This document shows positions 11,235 through 17,622 of a stretch of 17,622 bases of DNA, in pieces. The stretch spans positions 314,642 to 332,263 of the forward strand of contig NW_003123904.1 of assembly GCF_000003605.2 (NCBI RefSeq), in the 5' to 3' direction. Positions within the stretch are counted from its first letter, which is position 1, and each line of letters begins with the position of its first letter. The notes below the pieces were generated by a model. It saw only the letters and a list, made by a program, of their open reading frames with translations. It did not search any database and was not told the DNA's origin. The position numbers and the translations under genes are program-made. Origin of the DNA: Saccoglossus kowalevskii (lineage: Eukaryota > Hemichordata > Enteropneusta > Harrimaniidae).

Positions 11235-11420
11235 ATTTAATGTTGACATTGTTAAAATAATTGACATATGTAAGTTAATTGTAGACAATATTGAATTTTA
11301 TATGTTAAATGTTCACATTAGATGTTGACATTGTTTATGGCAAATGTTCACATTATTAAATGTTTATGTCAAATATTTTCGCATTATTAAATGTTTATGC
11401 TAAATGTTCACATTAATAAA

Positions 11421-11500
11421 TGTTGACAATGTTTGTTAAATGTTCACAATGTTTGTTAAATGTTGACAATGTTTGTTAAATGTTCACAATGTTTGTTAAA
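11421..11500 (+). repeat. Four tandem 20-bp units
   Basis: Units begin TGTTGACAAT or TGTTCACAAT and end GTTTGTTAAA. The only variation is G or C at the fifth base, in the order G, C, G, C. This alternation suggests that a 40-bp dimer was itself duplicated. Confidence 0.95.
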
Positions 11501-11619
11501 TGTTCACATAATTAAATGTTGACATTGTCTATGTTTACATTATTAAATGTTGACAATGTTTGTTAAATGTTCACATAATTAAATGTTGACATTGTATATG
11601 TTTACATTATTAAATGTTG
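11501..11619 (+). repeat. 67-bp compound unit, 1.8 copies
   Basis: Copy 1 is 11501-11567; copy 2 starts at 11568 and stays homologous for about 52 bases with one substitution (C to A in ATTGTCTATG). Each holds TGTTCACATA, TGTTGACATT and TGTTTACATT. The unit looks assembled from diverged versions of the 20-bp word. Confidence 0.9.
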
Positions 11620-11652
11620 CCAACGTTCACAATCATTGATTGTACATGTTAA

Positions 11653-11767
11653 ATGTTGACATTGTTAAAATAAATGTTAACAAATTCACGTTAAGTGTTA
11701 AAAATGTTGACATTGTTAAAATAAATGTTAACAAATTCACGTTAAGTGTTAAAAATGTTGACATTGT
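11653..11767 (+). repeat. 51-bp unit, two identical copies plus a partial
   Basis: Positions 11653-11703 and 11704-11754 are identical by eye, and the first ~13 bases recur from 11755. The unit contains TGTTGACATTGTT, the palindrome GTTAAC and CACGTTAA. Identity of all 51 bases implies a very recent duplication or active homogenisation. Confidence 0.95.
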
Positions 11768-11775
11768 ATGTTAAA

Positions 11776-12305
11776 TATTTTTATTTTTAATTATGACATT
11801 TTTAAATGTTGAAAATATTAAAATTGTTAAAAGAAAGTAAACAACATGATACAGTGAATATAAATATAGATCTGTGGAGTATTTATAGAAAAATTTACTG
11901 AACATCCCACACATTATCGTGAAGTGTATTTTTCAATATTTAAATTGCAAGTGAGTCATAATGTTTGACTGCAATATTCTTGGACTTACATAATATGTGT
12001 ACATTTAATGATAAATTGATTCTAAATAGTTATGATATCAATATTGTAGCCGTATAATAAAAGATATAGTAACACACAGCATATAAATTTAATCTCTATG
12101 TACGTCATGCCATGACGTTACATGAATCATACCTACTTATTTAGGCGATATTGTTGTACTAATACAACTAGAAAAAACACACCACTTTTTGTTATTCCCA
12201 GCTGTTACATGTATACATTTACCTGCAAGATTTTCACAATAATTTTTTTTTATAGTGAAGTTTGTAAAGTGTTTTGTTAAATAAATAGAAATGATTTTAC
12301 TTGTG
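11776..12305. other. Non-coding AT-rich stretch, no gene seen
   Basis: Holds the CRE-type palindrome at 12102-12118 and one TACATGTA (12206-12213). No open frame or RNA signature. Confidence 0.6.
12102..12118. promoter_or_regulatory. CRE-type palindrome ACGTCATG-C-CATGACGT
   Basis: Two 8-bp arms form a perfect inverted repeat around one base, and each arm contains the bZIP half-site TGACGT in opposite orientation. Outer bases TGT and ACA nearly extend it. Such a site could bind CREB/ATF-like factors, but no gene or promoter is visible nearby, so the regulatory reading is inference; the palindrome itself is certain. Confidence 0.5.
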
Positions 12306-12319
12306 CTTCCTGTATCTTG

Positions 12320-12383
12320 ATTGGCTGATTGAAATGAGGCTCATTATGCATGCAGCTTCCTTATTAGGCAGAAACATTTGCAT
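12320..12383. promoter_or_regulatory. Possible regulatory cluster: inverted CCAAT box and POU octamer
   Basis: ATTGGCTG at 12320-12327 is an inverted CCAAT box and ATTTGCAT at 12376-12383 is a perfect POU octamer. Between them lie ATGAGGCTCAT, a near palindrome, and ATTATGCATGC. The density of known motif words within 64 bases is above what the surroundings show. There is no TATA box, initiator or downstream gene that I can support, so this could be chance. Confidence 0.25.
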
Positions 12384-13260
12384 ATTAGAGATGTAAACAA
12401 TATTCTGGCAACATTCATCGCAGTTTTGGATAGATGATATTTTCTACACTTCGTCTTTCTGGAAATGTTGAAATATTTTCTATACCTACCTGTTGTAATT
12501 TCCATGACTAACTTGTTGAGTTTGGTTTAATATGTTTGCTGTATTTTCTCAATTTGTTCCTTAACTTCAGGTCACAATGACCCAAATTTTATATAACTAT
12601 AATATACAAAAACATACTATTATTAAAGGCTCATTTCATTTCCAAAATTAATAGATTTGTCATGATCTCAGAGGAAACAAAAAGCATATCCAGCACATAC
12701 CGGTACACACACACACCCACACATATGAATACTTCTTGCAAAATAAGCCTATAAATGTTGTTCATTATGAAAATTTTTTTCACAAAAATGTCCATGATTC
12801 CTTGCCAAATGAATCCCACTTGAACTTTCAATACTATGAAAACTTGTGGTTTTCAAAGACTCACAAAATACATGAAACTTGCTTGTAAATCTTTACTATA
12901 TTTTAGTTTTGTCACTGTCATTTGGTTACAGCAGTATGATCTTTTGTGTTAGTTTCCATCTTTTATCTTCAATAACTACGGTAATTGAATTCTCAGCTGC
13001 TACATGTACCTTGATCTGTTGTACTTTGCCATTTGATATGTCTACATTGACACTGTGGTACTGTAATAAATACTAGTGGCTCATGTGTAAATGACAGAGG
13101 TGTTGGCACAAGTGATAATGATCCAGTATAGATGGATATGCTATCGTCTGTTATCGTCTATCTTTGGTTTATGTGCTATTCTATTAGAAATGCGTGTCTA
13201 ATACTTTAATCAGTATAGTCATTTGAGTAACATCAATATAAGCCAGCTGGGGGGAAATTA
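12384..13260. other. Non-coding stretch, no gene seen
   Basis: Contains a short (AC)6 run (12705-12716) directly after TACCGGTA (12698-12705), and one TACATGTA (13001-13008). Open frames of 65-66 codons at 12631-12831 (minus) and 12879-13076 (plus) show no domain. Confidence 0.6.
12705..12716 (+). repeat. (AC)6 microsatellite
   Basis: Six AC dinucleotides, followed by an interrupted CCCACACA. Short simple repeat with no further signal. Confidence 0.85.
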
Positions 13261-13486
13261 CTGTAAAACATGTAGAAAAAGCGGCATGCAATTTTAGCGA
13301 ATTGTGGTAAAATGACGTAATAGTGAAATGTTGATTTTAATAGCGAATCTCTCTTGTCATTGTTGATTTCTCCTTTTTGGCGGCCATTTTGAATTTATAA
13401 TGATGTCATTAGCGACATCTTCAATTAGCGAATCAGCTCTTTCGCTAAATTCGCGAAAAAAACGCGCTCTTGAAAAAGTTTTACAG
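13261..13486. mobile_element. MITE with CTGTAAAAC ends and TA target site
   Basis: The left end CTGTAAAAC (13261-13269) is matched exactly by GTTTTACAG (13478-13486), and each is flanked by TA (13259-13260 and 13487-13488), the target-site type of Tc1/mariner-like elements. The inner arms stay loosely complementary down to TTAGCGAA (13294-13301) against TTCGCTAA (13441-13448). The interior repeats (T/A)TAGCGA(A/C) four times directly (13294, 13340, 13409, 13425). It also carries TGACGTAA (13313), TGATGTCA and GGCGGCCATTTTG (13379-13391), a YY1-like word. The 226-bp element has no transposase frame. It probably depends on an autonomous relative elsewhere. Confidence 0.8.
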
Positions 13487-14480
13487 TAGTTGTGGAAGAA
13501 TTTTCCAATAATGCACCATATAGGACAAAACAGGAAGTAACATGTATAAGATATCACAACTTTCGATTCGTTTGTGTTGATGTGGTGAAGTGGTGAATTG
13601 TACATACTTTCATCTGCACATCAGAGCTAGATGTCAAACTGGATGACAGCAAATTTGTTGTTTTTCCACTCACCAGTGATGGTTTTTTTTTTTGTATTCC
13701 ATTGTAATTGTATGTACTTAAATACTCGTAAAGCTTTGTCCTTCTGTGTGTGTGCAGTCTGCCATATTTCTGATGTGGCCTTGTTGAAACTACCTAACCA
13801 GTGCAGATGTCCTCATTAATTTCCTTTTCATGCTGGGATGCCTTTGATGTGGAGTTAGTTTTTCTGTCATATATGTCACCGTTGAACCCATAAAATCAAG
13901 TGTGTGACCTTGAATAATTCTTACTGGGAAATAACACATACATGTAGAAAGAACACAAAAATGGGTTGCTCTTAAATGAACTGCATAAGCAGTAGTTAGT
14001 TTCTAGTTGTAATGATTGCCATGTGTTACAAAATAAACACTTTGTAATTCCAGAAATACTTCAAGAAGAATTAAAGTAGCTGTTGTTTTATGAGAAAACC
14101 TTTGGGGAGAACTCTTTGAAATAGTTCACAAGCTTGTCCTGAAATCAATCTTATGAAATAAATAAACTTGTCTTACAGGGGTTGATTGGACTTTGCTTCT
14201 GATAAAATTCATTTTTTTAAAATTTGGAATCCTAAGCGTACCACCATAGATGAGAAATTTATGGTACCCCCCCCCCTAACCTCTCATTGTATTTTGATGA
14301 TGGCTTTAACTTATCTCTTTATTTTTTAGTGTATAGTGCTAAAATACACAGACTATAATTTTTAACTTAGCACATGCGTATATGTCACATGGCCACCATA
14401 CATTCTATACTACATGAAAGCATTATTTTGGGTCTAAAACAAATTGGATCACCATAACACCCACACATATATGGTGGGTA
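13487..14480. other. Non-coding stretch, no gene seen
   Basis: Contains a C10 tract (14267-14276), one TACATGTA (13939-13946) and a small ACCCAC/GTGGGT hairpin just before the next element. The open frame at 13631-13819 is T-rich and has no domain. Confidence 0.6.
14267..14276 (+). repeat. Homopolymer tract C10
   Basis: Ten consecutive C, unusual in this AT-rich region; a G10 tract occurs about 3.2 kb downstream at 17475-17484. Both are likely slippage products and prone to sequencing error. Confidence 0.85.
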
Positions 14481-14663
14481 TTGTGAAATACTTTATTTTC
14501 GCTGAAAAGACTTTTTGGGTGTTTTGTATGGAATTTATTTTAACTGATTTTTGACAAGTTTAATGTAAAATATAGGAAAAAAGGTATATTTGTTGGATTT
14601 TATTTTCACTAAATCATTCCTTCAGAGAAAATTAATTCCAATCGAAAATAAAGTATTTTACAG
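14481..14663. mobile_element. MITE with (T/C)TGTRAAATACTTTATTTTCG ends and TA target site
   Basis: The left end (14481-14501) and the reverse complement of the right end (14643-14663) match at 19 of 21 positions, sharing AAATACTTTATTTTCG. TA flanks both ends (14479-14480, 14664-14665). The interior of about 140 bases is AT-rich and has no frame. The right terminus CTGTAAAA resembles that of the element 1 kb upstream, so the two may be mobilised by one transposase while differing inside. The reading as a non-autonomous Tc1/mariner-like element is inference from the TA sites and TIRs. Confidence 0.8.
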
Positions 14664-16391
14664 TATATCATGATTACAATAATTATTTTCATTGTCCAAT
14701 TTTCTGGGACAGTTCTATCTAGCTTAGATAATGAATATGGAAATTATTGTTAATATTAATATTATTAATAGGTAATGCAACTACATTTATAAGGTTATTA
14801 TGAAAATACAGTTCTGTGATTGTATTGACAAATGGGCAGTGAAGGTCAATGCAAGTTTGTACTGTTTCAGTGCATACAGTACTTTGCGATATTCTTGTCA
14901 TAACATTATCATACATCTTTTCCTACTCATAGTAATAATGTTAGACCTGAAATGCCAGCGAAAACTATTCGTTCTACTTCAGTCTACTTTGTTGCTGTGT
15001 TTGAAAGAAACAAAAGAAAGTATTTGAATATGGTGTACATTTTCCAAATACCCTGTACAGTCCCACATGATGTAAAATCATGGAGATATGGCAAGAGATG
15101 TATAATATTGATTAAATGTGACCAAGTGTACATGTACATTCCCCTATAGAATAACATTGCTGATATCTAGGTTAGTAATATTACAATCTGCGGTCAATGT
15201 GCTCGTTGGATCACTCAGACCATATGACATAAGTCTCTGCTATTACATGTGCTTAGTCTAGACAGCCATGAAGAAATGTTTGAGATGTTTATAGTGATGA
15301 ATGAATGAATGGAATTCACCTTGAGGTTTTTGGTGTTATTAGTGGACATACCACAGTAACATGAACCAATACCATGCACATACTTTTGCCCACTACTTTC
15401 TCTTTCTCCTTCTTTAGTGTAATAAACTTAAGTTGATTTGCAGAAGAAACATTTGTTTTATGTCTTGTATGGTCATAAGGGATGGAGAGTGGTGGTATTG
15501 AGGCTTGACAGATTATCAAGACTACAACCACCTGTTAGTATGAATTTCTTACTTTCTGGTTATGATGTGGACATCACATGTTGCAGTAATTTCTCCTGGT
15601 TAAATTTTGGTTAATTTTATTAACACATCGCTTGCCTCCACAGATAGTTGAAATGAATAGGAAAAAAGCTCCAATCTGTTGCTTTTAAGCCTCAAATGCG
15701 TGTAAATTATTTATTGACCTTACCAAATTGTGTGTAACTATCAATATTTTTTTCTCTGATTTTTAATTTGAATAAAACATTTCCTGTGTTAGTAGTGTCA
15801 ATTTGTAAGGGCTATTGCTGATATGTTGATACTGAAAGCGTATCATCTATGCTATATATTTTTTTTAAGGTTTTATGCATCTGATTTCAATTCAACCCTT
15901 ACTTCTCGTATCCATTTATATGACATTAGCCCTGTGCAGGGGCCACTTTGCCCATGCAATTGTGTCTGAAACAATATTTTTGTAAGATCTGGTCATTTTT
16001 ATACGGTTTTCAAACAAAAACATGCTCAAAATCACAGCTTATTGCTGCTTTAATATATTTTGTATATACACTGCATGTACAGTATGATAAGATGAACCAT
16101 AGATACATGTAGCTACTGTTGTGTCTTCCTTTATTTATGAGATATGTTTACTTGTTGGGAAAGATAGTGAAACTCTCCACATGGAATTTGAGTTTTCTGA
16201 AAATTCACAAATGTACACACATGTAGACAGGAGATGAATATTTATAACCCAAATTTCGTTTTTCTTTCATATTTTACGTTTTCTTGTTGAATGTGTCGCA
16301 TAAACGCACATACATGCTGCATTGTGACACAGTGGAACTTTTAAGTAAAGCTGATGTGATGGACTTGTTAAAATAAATGTATTCCTTGTGA
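14664..16391. other. Non-coding stretch, no gene seen
   Basis: No supported gene. It includes an AT palindrome-rich patch (about 14748-14772), TGTACATGTACA (15127-15138, a 12-bp perfect palindrome), a (GAAT)3-like run at about 15298-15311 and a TACATGTA at 16104. Overlapping + strand frames at 14800-15149 show no domain. Confidence 0.6.
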
Positions 16392-16498
16392 CAATCTGAT
16401 TAAAACTCGATGTAGGTATGAGGCTCCATTTTTTTTTTTTTATTATGATCTTTTAAACAATATTTAGATGTCAATTATTTGGTTTTACTTGCCATTAA

Positions 16499-16570
16499 TC
16501 AGTTCTTAGAAAATCGTGTCCCAGTCGCCTCTATTCAGTTCTTAGAAAATCGTGTCCCAGTCGCCTCTAA
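16499..16570 (+). repeat. 36-bp tandem duplication in the fold-back loop
   Basis: Copies at 16499-16534 and 16535-16570 match at 35 of 36 bases. The shared core includes GAAAATCGTGTCCCAGTCGC, which is GC-rich relative to the arms. It occupies almost the whole loop, so the duplication either arose after insertion or is a family trait. Confidence 0.95.
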
Positions 16571-16579
16571 CTAGTTAGA
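16566..16579. repeat. 14-bp perfect palindrome TCTAACTAGTTAGA
   Basis: Sits at the distal edge of the loop, overlapping the end of the second 36-bp copy and ending two bases before the right arm starts. In a folded transcript it would lie beside the stem base of the loop. Confidence 0.7.
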
Positions 16580-17277
16580 CATGATTAACGGCAAGTAAAA
16601 CCAGAAAATCAACATATTCAAACAAATTCACAAATAAATTATATAAAGGGTCCTTAAAAAAAAAATTGGATCCTCATACCTACATCGAATTTTAATCAGA
16701 TTGACTTTGTGAGTATATATCACATGTGTGCTATTCAGAATATACTGCATATACTATTTGAAATATATAAGACATGTACACTATTTAATACATACATTTT
16801 AATACATACCTTTTTAAAACACCAAAAATATTAACCCATTCTCTCAGTTCCATAAAGGATACTTCCCTTAGTGATATTAATTCAGAAATCTGTTGTACCG
16901 GTATCTTAGTAAAGGTCATGACCAAAATAAGGTCAGTTGACATGAATATATGCAAGTGTAATGTGTGTACCTATGTTATGACAGTAGCTGTTTTATGTTG
17001 ATTTATTCTTTTACTCAAGTATTATATATTATAGTTGATGTATACATTTAATTTTGCTATATGTATATTAATAGTACATGTTCATGTAGGCTGGTACTGT
17101 CAGTCACAGTATACAGTTTAATCATGTCATGCCATGCCAAGTGTGTTTTATGTTTAACAACTCAGTGTGTAAAAATAATAATTAAAAGTGTATAATTTTT
17201 TTTCTCAATTTCACAAAATATTTGGATTTGAAATTAAGCTAAAAGGACTAAAAGGACTTTTTTAAATGTTTGACTGC

Positions 17278-17318
17278 TGTGTGTGTGTGTGTGTGACATG
17301 TGACATGTGTGACACATG
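17278..17318 (+). repeat. (TG)9 microsatellite with adjoining palindrome
   Basis: Nine TG dinucleotides (17278-17295) run into ACATGTGACATGTGTGACACATG, which includes CATGTGT-G-ACACATG (17304-17318), an inverted repeat with 7-bp arms. Confidence 0.9.
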
Positions 17319-17474
17319 CTTACCCGTGTTCCTGGCACTCTATAGGTCACAAGAGTACAAACAGTAAAACAAAGGCAAGATAATGCATCTCATAGAACAA
17401 ATACGCTGTGCAAAGTTTCTATGGTTGCAATGTGTGAATAGAAATCCTCCTCTCCAAAGTTACTGTTGTGAGGA

Positions 17475-17484
17475 GGGGGGGGGG
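17475..17484 (+). repeat. Homopolymer tract G10
   Basis: Ten consecutive G after GGA. It is a likely slippage site and a place where sequence accuracy may be low. Confidence 0.85.
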
Positions 17485-17622
17485 TTAGTAAAATGCATTG
17501 CCAATGACTGCATTGTGTTTAATCAGTGTTTGTGTTTCATGATAGTGTGCATGTTTTCAAATACCAAAACATTGATTTAAAAACAAAAGTCATCTCGCAT
17601 CTCATGCCTCTGATGGTAAACA

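Larger units (their letters stand above)
11235..11775 (+). repeat. Nested minisatellite on AAATGTT(G/C)ACA
   Basis: About 18 copies of TGTTGACA or TGTTCACA lie in 540 bases, mostly preceded by AAA. The array is hierarchical. There is an irregular section of roughly 30-bp spacing (11342-11420), then four exact 20-bp units (11421-11500), a 67-bp compound unit and a partial copy (11501-11619), and two identical 51-bp units plus a partial third (11653-11767). Stop codons occur in the unit (TGA, TAA), so it is not coding. Identical adjacent copies indicate recent unequal exchange or slippage. The TGTTGAC and TGTTTAC words also fit the forkhead-factor core TRTTKAC, but this may be incidental. Confidence 0.92.
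16392..16703. mobile_element. Fold-back (snap-back) element with long inverted arms
   Basis: The arms are 16392-16501 and 16582-16703. The outer ends match over about 50 bases with few mismatches, including an exact GATGTAGGTATGAGG, and T12 on the left opposes A9 on the right. The inner 21 bases (16481-16501 and 16582-16602) match at 20. The middle of the arms is more diverged. The 80-base loop holds a 36-bp tandem duplication and a 14-bp palindrome. No frame is open. Flanks CCTTGTGA (16384-16391) and CTTTGTGA (16705-16712) differ by one base and could be an 8-bp target duplication, which would suggest hAT-type insertion. A + or - transcript would fold into a long hairpin RNA. Confidence 0.85.
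16704..17622. other. Non-coding stretch, no gene seen
   Basis: Holds TACCGGTA (16896-16903), (TG)9 (17278-17295) and a G10 tract (17475-17484). The 65-codon frame at 17383-17580 crosses the G10 tract and has no domain. Confidence 0.6.

Noticed and set aside
1-17622. CRISPR array, operon, prophage or other prokaryotic system
   Set aside because: There are no regularly spaced identical repeats with unique spacers, no ribosome-binding-site and frame pairs, and coding density is essentially zero; the window is eukaryotic in character.

Overview
This window looks like non-coding DNA from a eukaryote, probably a lophotrochozoan invertebrate such as a mollusc or brachiopod. The evidence is an AT-rich composition (about two thirds A+T by eye), no open frame above 92 codons in 17.6 kb, several short non-autonomous DNA transposons, and strong enrichment of the palindromes TACATGTA (12 exact copies) and TACCGGTA (4 copies). 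I associate those two words with mollusc-like genomes from general experience; this is a taxonomic guess, not a proof. I cannot tell whether the window is intergenic or lies inside a large intron. I call no protein-coding, tRNA, rRNA or snRNA gene.

Layout. Positions 1-4106 are unique-looking AT-rich sequence holding a canonical G-quadruplex motif (2566-2587), a smaller G-rich patch (1010-1033) and short palindromes. Positions 4107-4742 are a tandem duplication of a 318-bp unit (two copies, 7 differences). Positions 4743-9487 are again plain sequence with a 16-bp perfect palindrome (6026-6041), a T15 tract and an AT-rich hairpin (8612-8667). A TCCG microsatellite lies at 9488-9512.

The right half is the repeat-rich part. 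A 321-bp hAT-like MITE (CAGGGTCC ends) lies at 10386-10706. A nested minisatellite built on the word AAATGTTSACA spans about 11235-11775 and has 20-, 67- and 51-bp periods. A CRE-type palindrome is at 12102-12118. Two MITEs flanked by TA, with similar CTGTAAAA-type ends, are at 13261-13486 and 14481-14663. A 312-bp fold-back element at 16392-16703 has arms of 110-122 bp around an 80-base loop that carries a 36-bp tandem duplication and a 14-bp palindrome.

There are no genes here that act together. The content of interest is mobile and tandem repeat DNA; the fold-back element and the nested minisatellite are the most structured parts. Any regulatory role suggested below is inference from motif matches.
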